Shown here: positions 38,084-47,873 of the stretch, one piece after another
Numbering within the stretch: the stretch's first letter is position 1
Layout of the letters: each line of letters starts with the position of its first letter
Origin: Alishewanella aestuarii B11
Lineage (GTDB): Bacteria; Pseudomonadota; Gammaproteobacteria; Enterobacterales; Alteromonadaceae
DNA: 64,000 nt
Direction: 5' to 3'
Assembly: GCF_000280055.1 (NCBI RefSeq)
Contig: NZ_ALAB01000024.1
Location: 124,001-188,000, forward strand
Program-made: the position numbers and the translations under genes
Notes under the pieces: model-generated
What the model was told of the DNA's origin: nothing
Databases searched by the model: none
What the model saw: only the letters and a program-made list of their open reading frames with translations

Positions 38084-39763
38084 ATGACTGAAAATTTTGC
38101 TTTATTATTTGAGGAAAGCCTCAAAGCCATCGAAACCCGCCCAGGTGCCATCGTTAAAGGTACTGTTGTTGCTGTTCTGAAAGACGTCGTTATGGTTGAC
38201 GCCGGTCTGAAATCAGAAGCAGCCATTCCGGTTGAGCAGTTCAAATCTCTGAGCGGCGAAATCGAAGTGAACGTGGGTGACATCATCGACGTAGCCTTAG
38301 ACGCTATCGAAGATGGTTTCGGTGAAACCTTACTGTCTCGCGAGAAAGCTAAGCGTCATGAAGCCTGGGTTCGCCTGGAAAAAGCTTGTGAAGACAAAGA
38401 AACTGTTATCGGTGTTATCACTGGTAAAGTTAAAGGTGGCTTCACGGTTGAAGTTGACGGCATCCGCGCTTTCCTGCCTGGTTCATTAGTAGACGTACGT
38501 CCGGTACGTGATACAGCACACTTAGAGCACAAAGAGCTGGAATTCAAAGTTATCAAGCTGGATCAGAAGCGTAACAACGTGGTGGTATCACGTCGTGCCG
38601 TGATCGAATCTGAGAGCAGCCAGGAACGTGACCAGCTGTTAGAAAACTTAGAAGAAGGCATGGAAGTTAAGGGTATCGTTAAGAACCTGACTGACTACGG
38701 TGCTTTCGTAGACTTAGGCGGCGTAGACGGCTTACTGCATATCACTGATATGGCGTGGAAGCGCGTTAAGCACCCAAGCGAAATCGTTAACGTTGGCGAC
38801 GAAATTCCAGTTAAAGTACTGAAGTTCGACCGTGATAAGCAACGCGTATCTTTAGGCCTGAAGCAAATGGGCGAAGATCCGTGGGCAGCTATCGCTTCAC
38901 GTTACCCAGAAGGCGCGAAAATTTCTGGTCGCGTCACTAACCTGACTGATTACGGCTGCTTCGTAGAAATCGAAGAAGGCGTAGAAGGCTTAGTACACGT
39001 ATCTGAAATGGACTGGACCAACAAGAACATCCACCCATCTAAGGTTGTTAACCTGGGTGATGCAGTGGAAGTTATGGTTCTGGAAATCGATGAAGAACGT
39101 CGTCGTATTTCTTTAGGTCTGAAACAGTGTAAAGCTAACCCATGGGAAGAGTTCGCTAAGGGCTTCAACAAGGGCGATCGCGTAAGCGGTAAGATCAAGT
39201 CTATCACTGACTTCGGTATCTTCATCGGTCTGGACGGCGGCATCGACGGTCTGGTTCACTTATCTGACATCAGCTGGAACTCTACCGGCGAAGATGCAGT
39301 TCGTGAATTCAAGAAAGGCGACGAAGTACACGCTGTTGTACTGCAAGTTGACCCAGAGCGTGAGCGTATCTCTTTAGGTATCAAACAACTGGACGAAGAT
39401 CCGTTCAATGATTACCTTGCTGACAACAAAAAAGGTGCTATCGTTAAAGGTGAAGTTTCAGCCGTTGACGCTAAAGGCGCTACTGTGATGTTAGAAGGTG
39501 GTGTTGAAGGTTACGTTCGCGTGTCTGATATTTCACGTGATCGCGTTGAAGACGCTACTACAGCGCTGAAAGTTGGCGAAGCCATTGAAGCCCGTCTGAT
39601 GGGCGTGGATCGTAAGAACCGCGTAATCAGCCTGTCTATCAAAGCCAAGTTTGAAGCTGAAGAAAAAGAAGCTATGGATAACATCAACAGCAAGCAACAA
39701 GATGCTGACTTTGGTGTAAACGCTATGGCTGAAGCATTTAAAGCTGCTCAAAAGCAGGACTAA
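38084..39763 (+). CDS. rpsA: 30S ribosomal protein S1
   Basis: A 559-residue protein (E. coli S1 557) built of six S1/OB domains; repeats such as [25 protein letters not shown] and [26 protein letters not shown] are obvious. It binds mRNA to the 30S subunit. The start at 38084 ([13 protein letters not shown]) matches the family; the open frame extends 9 codons upstream. Codon use is clearly that of a highly expressed gene (GTT, CGT, CTG and AAC-rich) compared with its neighbours. Confidence 0.98.
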   Translation: MTENFALLFEESLKAIETRPGAIVKGTVVAVLKDVVMVDAGLKSEAAIPVEQFKSLSGEIEVNVGDIIDVALDAIEDGFGETLLSREKAKRHEAWVRLEKACEDKETVIGVITGKVKGGFTVEVDGIRAFLPGSLVDVRPVRDTAHLEHKELEFKVIKLDQKRNNVVVSRRAVIESESSQERDQLLENLEEGMEVKGIVKNLTDYGAFVDLGGVDGLLHITDMAWKRVKHPSEIVNVGDEIPVKVLKFDRDKQRVSLGLKQMGEDPWAAIASRYPEGAKISGRVTNLTDYGCFVEIEEGVEGLVHVSEMDWTNKNIHPSKVVNLGDAVEVMVLEIDEERRRISLGLKQCKANPWEEFAKGFNKGDRVSGKIKSITDFGIFIGLDGGIDGLVHLSDISWNSTGEDAVREFKKGDEVHAVVLQVDPERERISLGIKQLDEDPFNDYLADNKKGAIVKGEVSAVDAKGATVMLEGGVEGYVRVSDISRDRVEDATTALKVGEAIEARLMGVDRKNRVISLSIKAKFEAEEKEAMDNINSKQQDADFGVNAMAEAFKAAQKQD

Positions 39764-39774
39764 AATGCCAGTGA

Positions 39775-39804
39775 AGCAGGGGGCCTAAGCCTCCTGCTTT
39801 CTCT
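39775..39804 (+). terminator. rpsA terminator/attenuator before ihfB
   Basis: AGCAGGGGGC and GCCTCCTGCT form a 10-bp stem (one G-T pair) around CTAA, followed by TTCTCT. The short imperfect T-run suggests partial read-through into ihfB. Confidence 0.65.
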
Positions 39805-39828
39805 ACACGCAGGTATGCCGGAGGGTCT

Positions 39829-40113
39829 ATGACCAAATCTGAATTAATTGAAAAGCTTGCCACCAGTTTCCCCCATATTCAGGTCAAAGATGTTGAAGCG
39901 TCTGTAAAAGAAATTCTGGAGCAGATGGCACAATCGCTTGCTTCCAGCGAACGTATTGAAATTCGTGGTTTTGGTAGCTTTTCGCTGCATTATCGCGCCC
40001 CCCGTGTTGGCCGTAATCCAAAAACCGGCGACAAGGTTGAGTTAGATGGCAAATACGTGCCACACTTCAAGCCCGGTAAAGAACTGCGGGATCGGGTTAA
40101 AGATAACACCTGA
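39829..40113 (+). CDS. ihfB: integration host factor, beta subunit
   Basis: A 94-residue HU/IHF-family DNA-bending protein (E. coli IhfB 94). The DNA-binding arm [27 protein letters not shown] is at about residues 46-72. CCGGAGG lies 6 bases before the ATG. It lies downstream of rpsA as in E. coli. Confidence 0.97.
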   Translation: MTKSELIEKLATSFPHIQVKDVEASVKEILEQMAQSLASSERIEIRGFGSFSLHYRAPRVGRNPKTGDKVELDGKYVPHFKPGKELRDRVKDNT

Positions 40114-40151
40114 TAGTTATTGCTTGTTATCGGCAAACTTAACGGAGCTGA

Positions 40152-40397
40152 GTGTTGCGTAGACTGGTTTTTATTTTTTTCACGCTGCTGGTAATCTTGC
40201 TGGGTTTTTTACTCGGCTCCACTAATCAACAACTCACTGAGCTGAATCTACTGGTCGTCAGACTGGAATTGCGCGTCGTCGATATCGCCGTGATTTTTTT
40301 ACTCACCGGCTTACTGCTGGGCCTGGTATTCAGTTTGCTCTTCTCGCTACAACGCAAAACCCGGGGCTGGTTTAGTAAAACCGCTGATAAAGCCTGA
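40152..40397 (+). CDS. lapA: lipopolysaccharide assembly protein A (LapA domain)
   Basis: An 81-residue inner-membrane protein with two hydrophobic helices (about residues 5-24 and 41-65). The start is GTG at 40152 with CGGAGC upstream. LapA works with LapB in LpxC turnover and LPS assembly. It is 5 bp upstream of lapB, as expected. Confidence 0.92.
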   Translation: MLRRLVFIFFTLLVILLGFLLGSTNQQLTELNLLVVRLELRVVDIAVIFLLTGLLLGLVFSLLFSLQRKTRGWFSKTADKA

Positions 40398-40402
40398 CCG
40401 CT

Positions 40403-41536
40403 ATGCCTGAACTGCTATTTCTGTTACTTCCTGTTGCCGCTGCTTACGGTTGGTTTATGGGACGAAATAGCCTGAAAACCAAAGAGCTTAAGGGCAGGGC
40501 TGACGTTACCCGCAATCTGTCATCTGGTTTGAACTTTCTGCTCACCGATCAGGAAGATAAGGCTATCGAGCAACTGCTGGAACTGCTGGATATTGAAGCC
40601 GCTACTATTGATACCTATCTGGCACTGGCAAACCTGTTCCGTCGTAAAGGCGATTGGGACAAGGCGATAAAAATTCATGAAAAGCTGCACCAGCTAAAAC
40701 TGCCAAAAAGCAAAGCACAGCAGATCCAGTTTGAGCTGGCAAAAGACTACTTTTCAGCCGGTTTGTTTGACCGCGCCGAATACCTGCTGTTACCACTCAC
40801 CGATAATGAGCTACTGCGCGAAGCTGTGCTGAAACAGCTATTCAGTATCTTCCTGGCCACCCATGAGCCACAAAAAGCCGTAGCATTGCAACCGGCGGTT
40901 GAAAAAACCCAATCGCGTAGTTTGCGCATTATGTTGGCAAATATGCAAATTCAGCATCTGGAAAAGAGCCAACAGCTGGATCTGAACCGCCTGCAGCAAC
41001 TGGCAGAGCATTTTCCACAAGCGATCCGGCCTCGCGTTGCGCTGGCCCGTCAGGCATTGGCTGAACAGCAGCCGGCAGTGGCGAAAGCGGCAATACTGAG
41101 TGTGTTAAAGCAGCGCGTACAATGGGCGGCAGAGCTGCTGCCATTATTGCAGCAATGTCAGTTGGACGCGACCGAATGGCAACAGTTACTCAGCCCACTG
41201 GCAGACAAGCATAATATCAGTGCCTGTTTGTTACTGACGGACCACCTGGCTGAACATCAGTCTGCCGCCGCAGCAGAGCAATATTTATTACCTAAACTGC
41301 GGCAACAGCCGAATATCCGCTTATTCCAGAAATTATTGCAGCTGCGTCAGCAGCAATCGGCGTTGGCTGCCGAGGCACTGATCTCGGTGGAAGAGCTGGT
41401 AAACGCCTATCTCGACTCCAAAGCCCTGTATAGTTGCCGCAGTTGTGGCTTTAAAACCCGTCAACCTTATTGGTTATGTCCGTCCTGTCAGCAGTGGGAG
41501 ACTGTAGAACCCATTGCCGGGATCGATGGCCGTTAA
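40403..41536 (+). CDS. lapB: lipopolysaccharide assembly protein B
   Basis: A 377-residue protein with an N-terminal membrane anchor (LLFLLLPVAAAYGWFMG), TPR helices through the middle and a C-terminal rubredoxin-like metal site (CRSCGF and CPSCQQW). This is the layout of LapB/YciM, which promotes FtsH-dependent degradation of LpxC to control LPS synthesis. It is in tandem with lapA. Confidence 0.96.
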   Translation: MPELLFLLLPVAAAYGWFMGRNSLKTKELKGRADVTRNLSSGLNFLLTDQEDKAIEQLLELLDIEAATIDTYLALANLFRRKGDWDKAIKIHEKLHQLKLPKSKAQQIQFELAKDYFSAGLFDRAEYLLLPLTDNELLREAVLKQLFSIFLATHEPQKAVALQPAVEKTQSRSLRIMLANMQIQHLEKSQQLDLNRLQQLAEHFPQAIRPRVALARQALAEQQPAVAKAAILSVLKQRVQWAAELLPLLQQCQLDATEWQQLLSPLADKHNISACLLLTDHLAEHQSAAAAEQYLLPKLRQQPNIRLFQKLLQLRQQQSALAAEALISVEELVNAYLDSKALYSCRSCGFKTRQPYWLCPSCQQWETVEPIAGIDGR

Positions 41537-41557
41537 TTTTTAGCTAAAGGATATCTC

Positions 41558-42256
41558 ATGTCTTGTCGTTCGCCTGTGATTGTTGCGCTGGATTTCGAAC
41601 AGCAGCAGCAAGCGCTTAATCTGGTTAGCCAGTTAGATCCCAGCCTGTGCCGGTTAAAAGTGGGCAAGGAGATGTTTACTCATTTCGGACCTGACTTTGT
41701 TAAAGCCCTGCAACAGCGAGGCTTTGAGGTTTTCCTGGATCTGAAATTTCATGATATTCCGAATACGGTAGCCAAAGCAGTGGCGGCAGCGGCCGAGCTT
41801 GGCGTTTGGATGGTAAACGTCCACGCCAGTGGTGGTAGCCGCATGATGCAGGCAGCCAAAGAAGCGCTACTGCCTTTTGGCGCTCAGGCCCCCAAACTGA
41901 TCGCCGTGACTGTGCTAACCAGTATGGAGCAATCGGATCTCACTGAGCTTGGCATAATGCTAACGCCGGCACAGCAGGTACAAAAACTGGCGGCATTAAC
42001 TGCTGCAGCGGGCCTGGATGGCGTGGTGTGCTCTGCGCAGGAAGCGACTTTGTTAAAACAGCAATTTGGTCAGCAATTTCAACTGGTCACCCCGGGGATC
42101 CGCCCGGCAAACAGTGCTGCAGACGATCAACGCCGGGTGATGACACCCAAGGCAGCACAACTTGCTGGCGTCGATTATATGGTCATTGGCCGGCCAATCA
42201 CGAAAGCCGCGGATCCACTTGGCGCCTTAAAGGCAATTGTTGACGAACTTGCCTGA
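41558..42256 (+). CDS. pyrF: orotidine 5'-phosphate decarboxylase
   Basis: A 232-residue class I OMP decarboxylase making UMP. The catalytic set Asp61, Lys63 and Asp66 is in [12 protein letters not shown], and the phosphate-binding GIRP is near residue 185. It begins 21 bp after lapB, a neighbour conserved in many gammaproteobacteria. AAAGGA lies about 6 bases before the ATG. Confidence 0.97.
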   Translation: MSCRSPVIVALDFEQQQQALNLVSQLDPSLCRLKVGKEMFTHFGPDFVKALQQRGFEVFLDLKFHDIPNTVAKAVAAAAELGVWMVNVHASGGSRMMQAAKEALLPFGAQAPKLIAVTVLTSMEQSDLTELGIMLTPAQQVQKLAALTAAAGLDGVVCSAQEATLLKQQFGQQFQLVTPGIRPANSAADDQRRVMTPKAAQLAGVDYMVIGRPITKAADPLGALKAIVDELA

Positions 42257-42332
42257 TTTTTAAGCTAAAAACCAGCAATTTACGTTAAAGGCTGGTAAAA
42301 GCCCCGCCCAATCCGCTATTCTCGGTACAGCG

Positions 42333-42381
42333 GCACCGGATCCTGGTGCACTCCATACTGCCAGTTACCGCTGGCAGTATG
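42333..42381 (+). promoter_or_regulatory. tandem hairpins in the leader of the NhaP2-type antiporter gene
   Basis: Two stems lie immediately upstream of the ribosome site GCGGAGC: GCACC/GGTGC (42333-42349) and a perfect 11-bp stem CATACTGCCAG/CTGGCAGTATG (42354-42364 and 42371-42381) with a TTACCG loop. No T-run follows, so it is not a standard terminator. It may be an mRNA regulatory element or a protein operator. Confidence 0.5.
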
Positions 42382-42401
42382 CTGTTAGCGGAGCAACATA
42401 A

Positions 42402-44126
42402 ATGGATGGAATTAACCTGGCCATACTGGCCGGCGCCTTATTGTTCTTTATCAGTATTATCGCCACGCTGATTTCGGCGCGGCTCGGTGCACCTATGCTA
42501 TTGGTGTTCCTGCTGATTGGAATGGTCGCCGGTGAGGATGGAATAGGGGGTATCCAGTTCGCTAACCCTCAGATTGCCTTTTTGATCGGCTCCATCGCGC
42601 TGGTGATTATTCTGTTCGACGGCGGTATGCGGACGCACCCGGAGCGATTTCGGGTTGCCTTGGCGCCGGCGTCGATGTTAGCAACGCTCGGAGTAGTGAT
42701 TACCTGTGGCACTGTCGGGGTGGCAGCTGCCTATTTACTTGGCTTGGGTTGGATTGAAGGTTTGTTGCTTGGCGCGATCCTAAGCTCTACTGATGCTGCG
42801 GCCGTATTTTCGATTTTCCAGTCACAGCGGCTAAAAATTAAAGAGCGGGTGGCGTCGACATTGGAGATCGAATCCGGTAGTAACGATCCGATGGCGGTTA
42901 TTCTGACCCTGACGCTGGTTTCGCTGCTGGCTCAGGACAAGGCGCTGGACGCTTTTGTGTTGGTGACCTTTTTACAGCAAGCCGTGGTCGGTGGTGCTAT
43001 GGGATATGGTGCGGGCAGGGTGTTCGTATTCTTGTGCCGTAAATTGCCGCTAAGCTTTGCTTTTTTTCCACTACTGGCGGTGGCCAGCAGTATTATGATT
43101 TACGCACTGACGAACTCCTTTGGTGGCAGCGGTTTTCTGGCAGTTTACCTGATGGGGTATATTGTTGGTAACGCCCGTTTACCTCAGATCATCCATATTC
43201 TGCGAATGCACGACGGGTTAGCCTGGATCAGCCAAATCAGTATGTTTTTAATGTTAGGTCTGCTGGTTTCACCCGGTAACCTGATGGACCATCTGTGGCA
43301 GGCATTATTGCTGGCGGGCGTACTGATTTTTATTGCCAGACCACTCGCTGTATTTATCTGTTTGATCCCGTTCAAATTTCCGATGCGGGATCAGCTCTTT
43401 ATCAGCTGGGTTGGCTTAAGGGGCGCGGTGCCTATTATTCTGGCGCTGTTTCCATGGCTGGCCGGTGTGCCAAATGAGCATCTGTATTTTGATGTCGCCT
43501 TTGTAGTAGTTATTGTCTCGCTGGTGCTACAGGGCTGGAGTTTGATCCCGGTAGCCCGTTGGTTAAAACTGGAAGTTCCGGCAGAGCTTGAGCCTGACCA
43601 GGCCATGCCTCTGGATGCCGTTCCGTCAAAAGATGTGATGGAAGTACTGGCCTATAAAGTGACATCACGTTCACCGGTGCTAACCATGCGCTGGCAGCAA
43701 CTCGCAGTGCAGCTGCCGGTACAGTATCTGGGGCTGATCCGGGACGGCGATTGGTTACAGGCCAGTGAAGATCCTGCCATCGCCGCCGGTGATACCATTA
43801 TGGTGTTGTCGCATTTAAAACATGTGAAAAAGCTAAGTGAAATGCTGGCTAGTGATGCTGAAAAGAGCGTTCTGGATAACAGTAACTTCTTCGGTGATTT
43901 CTTACTCAATGGCGCTGTTAGCCTTGGCGATTTAGATGCGTTCTATACGATTAATATGGCTGAATTGAATCGTGAACAGACGCTGTCTGCCTATATTAGC
44001 GAACGTTTCCATCGCCGGGTGGTAATCGGTGATCAGGTGAAACTGGATCAGTTACTTTTAACGGTTCGTGAAATGAATGAGCAAGGTGACATTACCCAGG
44101 TTGGTATTAAACCGCTGCAAGATTGA
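42402..44126 (+). CDS. nhaP2: K+/H+ antiporter, NhaP2/CvrA type
   Basis: A 574-residue CPA1-type antiporter with about 12 hydrophobic helices in the first 390 residues (motifs GAILSSTDAAAVFSIF and ESGSNDPMAVILT). A cytoplasmic region follows: a TrkA-C-like/CorC-type domain from about residue 415 onward. In Vibrio NhaP2 exchanges K+ (and Na+) for H+ and protects against low pH and high K+. Probably monocistronic. Confidence 0.92.
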   Translation: MDGINLAILAGALLFFISIIATLISARLGAPMLLVFLLIGMVAGEDGIGGIQFANPQIAFLIGSIALVIILFDGGMRTHPERFRVALAPASMLATLGVVITCGTVGVAAAYLLGLGWIEGLLLGAILSSTDAAAVFSIFQSQRLKIKERVASTLEIESGSNDPMAVILTLTLVSLLAQDKALDAFVLVTFLQQAVVGGAMGYGAGRVFVFLCRKLPLSFAFFPLLAVASSIMIYALTNSFGGSGFLAVYLMGYIVGNARLPQIIHILRMHDGLAWISQISMFLMLGLLVSPGNLMDHLWQALLLAGVLIFIARPLAVFICLIPFKFPMRDQLFISWVGLRGAVPIILALFPWLAGVPNEHLYFDVAFVVVIVSLVLQGWSLIPVARWLKLEVPAELEPDQAMPLDAVPSKDVMEVLAYKVTSRSPVLTMRWQQLAVQLPVQYLGLIRDGDWLQASEDPAIAAGDTIMVLSHLKHVKKLSEMLASDAEKSVLDNSNFFGDFLLNGAVSLGDLDAFYTINMAELNREQTLSAYISERFHRRVVIGDQVKLDQLLLTVREMNEQGDITQVGIKPLQD

Positions 44127-44200
44127 GATTTGAGCTAAAGTGCAGACTACAGCGTATAGCTGCTTATGTGCTGTAACATAAAACATTATTGGATTTGGTA

Positions 44201-44497
44201 ATGCCAACAACTGCGGCTCAACACTGCATGCTGTGCCAACGGCAAGTTGAATTAACCTTTCATCATCTTATTCCAAGAAAAATGCATCGCCGGGCGTTTT
44301 TTAAAAAGCATTATGACAAAGCTCAGCTTCAAGCCGGCATTATGCTTTGTAAACTGTGTCATAAGACTATCCATCGGTTTTACGACGAAATGACCCTGGC
44401 GAAAGAATACAACAGCCTGGCATTTCTGCTAACGAGCGATAAAATCCAACAACATATCGAATGGGCTAAAAAGCAACGCCAGACTGTACCTATTTGA
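44201..44497 (+). CDS. small HNH-endonuclease-like protein
   Basis: A 98-residue protein with an N-terminal C-x2-C (CMLCQRQ), the FHHLIPRKMHRR segment and a second CKLCHKTIHRFYDE. This is the treble-clef HNH pattern with two Cys pairs. The ATG at 44201 is preferred over a TTG four codons upstream. Proteins like this are common stand-alone genes in gammaproteobacteria without a known role. It is not linked to restriction or phage genes here. Confidence 0.8.
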   Translation: MPTTAAQHCMLCQRQVELTFHHLIPRKMHRRAFFKKHYDKAQLQAGIMLCKLCHKTIHRFYDEMTLAKEYNSLAFLLTSDKIQQHIEWAKKQRQTVPI

Positions 44498-44508
44498 CCA
44501 ACAACAAT

Positions 44509-45006
44509 CTATGGGTTTTGCTTAGACCATTGGCGCTCAAATTCGCGACGTTGGTCGGCTTTATCCTCTGCACAGAATACAAAATCCTCTGGCGCAGTAT
44601 CTCTGCTGCGACAACGAGCAGGGATCTTGTAAAAAGCATCCCAGGCAGCACTTTTTTCAGGTGAGAAAACGTGGTTTCTAGCACTGAAATTTGCCCTGGG
44701 TGAGCGTGTAACAGAAGACGTTGTAGCGGAAGAGCTTGTTGTTTGCTCAGAGCGCACTGGTGTTTGGATTGTACTTAACCGGCGTTCCTGGACTGGTTTC
44801 TTACAATGGGTTGATATGAGCATAAATAGCTCTCGATCGCGTTTGTTCAAATAATTGCGTTCAGAAACACCATAACCACTGTTAAAACGCTTTCTAATGG
44901 TTTCACGCTCTGCATTGAGGGAATCACATCGGCGCTGGCTGTATTGGTCGTTAGCCAGTGCCGCAAGAGGAAAAATTAATAACGCTGCAGTAAGTATCCG
45001 CTTCAT
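44509..45006 (-). CDS. secreted protein of unknown function
   Basis: A 165-residue protein with a clear signal peptide (MKRILTAALLIFPLAALA). The mature N-terminus (about residues 19-70) has the charged helical pattern RRCDSLNAERETIRKRFNSG, with Cys27 and a second Cys in STHCKK. A Ser/Thr-rich linker covers about residues 85-110, and the C-terminal part has two Cys (ARCRSR, FCAED). Four cysteines in an exported protein suggest two disulfides. I do not recognise the family. It converges with the HNH gene. Confidence 0.6.
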   Translation of the reverse strand: MKRILTAALLIFPLAALANDQYSQRRCDSLNAERETIRKRFNSGYGVSERNYLNKRDRELFMLISTHCKKPVQERRLSTIQTPVRSEQTTSSSATTSSVTRSPRANFSARNHVFSPEKSAAWDAFYKIPARCRSRDTAPEDFVFCAEDKADQRREFERQWSKQNP

Positions 45007-45321
45007 TCAACATCCTGTCATAGAGGGTTACATATTTTATTACTTAACCTTAAGCGAAAATGATGCCGGAGAAAAGACTAATAGTTATTGCGGTTAGTCT
45101 GCTAAAGTGATTAAGCTCATGGGATGAGGTACTAGCGCCCAAAGGGTTGGTGGGACCAGTTATGTTAGTTTTTAAAGCTGTTTTTGCCTAAGTTGCAATA
45201 GCCCATAATGTATATTATGTTAAATGTATTAAATGCTGGAAATGTCTAAGCAACTGTATTTGATAGATTTAGTGTTATAATCCTAACTTCGGATTTATAG
45301 CGAGTTTTGAGAACAGCTTAT
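45007..45321. other. AT-rich intergenic region, no gene recognised
   Basis: A 315-bp gap, clearly lower in G+C than its flanks. A perfect TATAAT lies at 45276-45281, 41 bp before the SGNH hydrolase start, and a CATAAT/ATTATG inverted repeat at 45204-45219. Nothing supports a coding sequence or a known RNA. Confidence 0.5.
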
Positions 45322-46053
45322 ATGCAGGTATTTTGGTACTTGGTCACTGCTCTACTTTGGCCATTATTACTTTGGCAAGGCAAGCGCCTGCGCAAGCTGG
45401 CTGTGCGGTTACCGGAAGCCACTGGTGACAGAGCTGGCAGTATTGCTGCAAGCAATGCTGCACAACAATCTGTATTAAGAGTTTTGATTTGCGGTGACTC
45501 GGCGGCAGCCGGTGCCGGTATCGCTTCGCAGCAACAAGCGCTGGCGGGCTATCTTACCCGGGCGTTAGCGGTTGCAAACTCAGTAGAATGGCAATTAGTC
45601 GCGCAAAGCGGTCTTTGTTGTAACGGGCTGGTTAAGTTACTACAAGGTCTGCCAGAGCAACGCTTTGATCAGATCTATGTTTCGATTGGCGTGAATAATG
45701 TCTCTGCTCTGACCGGAAATCGCCAGTACCGCGAGCAGTGTCGGGAATTACTCACATTGCTTAGCACACGATTTCAGTCGCCGAAGATTATTATCAGCGC
45801 CATACCACCGATGCAGCAGTTTACCGCATTACCCTGGCCGTTAAATCAGTGGCTTGGGTTGAAGGCGCGACTATTAAACAAGGTTTTAACGCAAGAGCTA
45901 GCCCATTGGCCCAATGCAGTAATGGTTGATGCTAAGCTGCCGTTAAGCCCGGAGCTGCTGGCAGCAGACGGCTTTCATCCTTCAGCAAAAGGTGCGGCGC
46001 TTTGGGCGCAATTACTACTGGAAACCGCTGCTACAGACTGTGAGCAAACCTAA
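45322..46053 (+). CDS. SGNH/GDSL hydrolase
   Basis: A 243-residue lipase/esterase-like enzyme. The GDSL-type block LICGDSAAAGAG is near residue 57, a VSIGVNNVS block III is near 121, and the catalytic DGFHPSAKG is near the C-terminus. An N-terminal hydrophobic segment (QVFWYLVTALLWPLLLW) anchors it in the membrane or serves as a signal. A TTG five codons upstream is an alternative start. The substrate is unknown. Confidence 0.82.
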   Translation: MQVFWYLVTALLWPLLLWQGKRLRKLAVRLPEATGDRAGSIAASNAAQQSVLRVLICGDSAAAGAGIASQQQALAGYLTRALAVANSVEWQLVAQSGLCCNGLVKLLQGLPEQRFDQIYVSIGVNNVSALTGNRQYREQCRELLTLLSTRFQSPKIIISAIPPMQQFTALPWPLNQWLGLKARLLNKVLTQELAHWPNAVMVDAKLPLSPELLAADGFHPSAKGAALWAQLLLETAATDCEQT

Positions 46054-46069
46054 GATAAGTGTGATAACG

Positions 46070-46669
46070 ATGAATGATAGCGATCTACCCTACTCGCAAG
46101 CCTGTGAAAATAATAAGTCCCCTATTCTGTCGGTATTAAATCAGGCTTTTGCCAATTGCCAGCAGGTACTGGAAATCGGCAGTGGTACTGGCCAGCATGC
46201 GGTTTACTTCGCCAGTCAGCTAGCTCACCTTAGCTGGCAAAGCAGCGATCAGCACTGCAATTTACCGGCACTGGCTGAACGGATCCGCCGTGCGGCGCTA
46301 GCCAATTTACCGCCACCATTGGCACTGGATATCAGCGATGACAGCACGCCCGAGCAGCGATTTGATGGTATTTTTACTGCCAATACCTTGCATATTATCA
46401 GTTGGCCACTGGTTAAGCGCCTGTTTAGGCGCTTAGATGAATTTGCCGCACAAGAAGCAACGCTATGTATCTATGGGCCTTTTAACTATCAAGGCGAATT
46501 CACCAGCGCCAGTAACCAGGCTTTTGATGCCAGCTTAAAAAGTCGGGATCCGGCGATGGGTATTCGCCATAGCGAAGACATTCTGCAACTGGCGGCGGCA
46601 GAAGGTTTTTTGCTACAGCAGGATATCGCGATGCCGGCAAATAACCGGCTACTCTGGTTTAAACGCTAG
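46070..46669 (+). CDS. DUF938 SAM-dependent methyltransferase
   Basis: A 199-residue protein beginning PYSQACENNKSPILSVL, the DUF938 family start, with SAM loop VLEIGSGTGQHAVYF near residue 36. The ATG at 46070 is chosen; an upstream GTG at 46061 is possible. It starts 17 bp after the SGNH hydrolase, so they are probably co-transcribed. The methylated substrate is unknown. Confidence 0.85.
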   Translation: MNDSDLPYSQACENNKSPILSVLNQAFANCQQVLEIGSGTGQHAVYFASQLAHLSWQSSDQHCNLPALAERIRRAALANLPPPLALDISDDSTPEQRFDGIFTANTLHIISWPLVKRLFRRLDEFAAQEATLCIYGPFNYQGEFTSASNQAFDASLKSRDPAMGIRHSEDILQLAAAEGFLLQQDIAMPANNRLLWFKR

Positions 46670-46704
46670 CCGCTGCTTCAATACCCATTTATTCAACCGG
46701 AGCT

Positions 46705-47865
46705 TTATTTAACCAGAGCTTTGTAGGGCAAGGCCGCTGCTGCAGCTTGAAGATAGTGCTGCAAATGCTGATGCTCTTGTTTGAAATAGCCCTGGATCGC
46801 AGCTGATAACGGCGTATCAGCAAAACGGTAGGCACCATAGCGTAATACCGGCGCAAAACCGCGTTTAAGCTTATGTTCACCTTGAGCACCGGCATCAAAA
46901 AACGATAATCCCTGCTTGATGCAATACTCAATACCCTGATAGTAACAAAGCTCAAAATGCAAATAGTCATTGTGTTCCAACGCGCCCCAGTAACGGCCAT
47001 AGAGCGCATCCTTACCCCGAAAACAGAGTGCGGCAGCAACGATCTGCTGTGGTTGTTGCGAGTCAAAAGCCGCAAATACTACGATCTGTGTCGCCATTGT
47101 TTTCGCCATTAGTTGAAAGCTTTGTGGCGTGATATACCCGTGATGGCCGGAACGTTTAAGGTAAGTGGCCTGATAACAACGGATCAATTGTCGCCAGTGG
47201 TTATCGGTAAGCTGCTCACCGGTCAGAGTTTGCAAGCTAAGTCCGGTACAGGCGGCGCGCTCCTTAGCAATTTGTTTGCGCTTGCGCGAGTTCAGCCTAG
47301 CCAGAAAGTCGTTAAAATCTTTGTAATGCTGATTTTGCCAGAGAAATTGCACATCATATCTAAGCCATAGCCCCTGCTCCGCTAAGGACGTAGCTAGCTC
47401 AGCCTCTGGGTAGAGCCACTGTGCACTATATAGTTTACCTTGGTTTAGCTCAGCTTTTAGAAACTGACAAACCACGTGTAGCACCGCATGTTGATCAGTG
47501 CCTTGCCGCATGCCAAGCCTTGGCCCTGTCACCGGCGTAAACGGCAGCGCCGCTACCCATTTTGGATAATACGCTAACGGCAATTGCTGATAGGCCTGTG
47601 CAATTTGCCAATCAAACAGATACTCGCCATAAGAGTGAGTTTTTAAGTAGCCAGGTACTAAGGCAACCAACTGCTCGCCTTGCCAAACGGCAAGATGCTG
47701 GCTGTGCCAACCGCTATTACCATCAACACTGCCACCTTGTTCCAGCGCCGCTAAAAAAGCCTGGCGACTAAAAGGGTGAGCGTTATCAAATAATGCCTGC
47801 CAGTCGGGTTTGGCAATATCGTTAACCGAGTGCAGCCAGCCCGGTTTTAAACCATCATCTGTCAT
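46705..47865 (-). CDS. GNAT/FemAB-like N-acyltransferase (COG3146 type)
   Basis: A 386-residue protein with the family's N-terminal WQALFDNAHPFSRQAFLAALE and the central SRKRKQIAKERA and GYITPQSFQLMAKTM segments. The C-terminal FFDAGAQGEHKLKRGFAPV is conserved in the COG3146 proteins, which are distantly related to peptidoglycan-bridge transferases. No function is established. It ends an operon with the AI-2E-type permease, whose stop is 8 bp after this gene's start. Confidence 0.82.
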   Translation of the reverse strand: MTDDGLKPGWLHSVNDIAKPDWQALFDNAHPFSRQAFLAALEQGGSVDGNSGWHSQHLAVWQGEQLVALVPGYLKTHSYGEYLFDWQIAQAYQQLPLAYYPKWVAALPFTPVTGPRLGMRQGTDQHAVLHVVCQFLKAELNQGKLYSAQWLYPEAELATSLAEQGLWLRYDVQFLWQNQHYKDFNDFLARLNSRKRKQIAKERAACTGLSLQTLTGEQLTDNHWRQLIRCYQATYLKRSGHHGYITPQSFQLMAKTMATQIVVFAAFDSQQPQQIVAAALCFRGKDALYGRYWGALEHNDYLHFELCYYQGIEYCIKQGLSFFDAGAQGEHKLKRGFAPVLRYGAYRFADTPLSAAIQGYFKQEHQHLQHYLQAAAAALPYKALVK

Positions 47866-47873
47866 ACTCAGAC

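Noticed and set aside
45130-45175. Integron attC-like element in the AT-rich gap
   Set aside because: The expected GTTRRRY/RYYYAAC core pair and cassette structure are absent.
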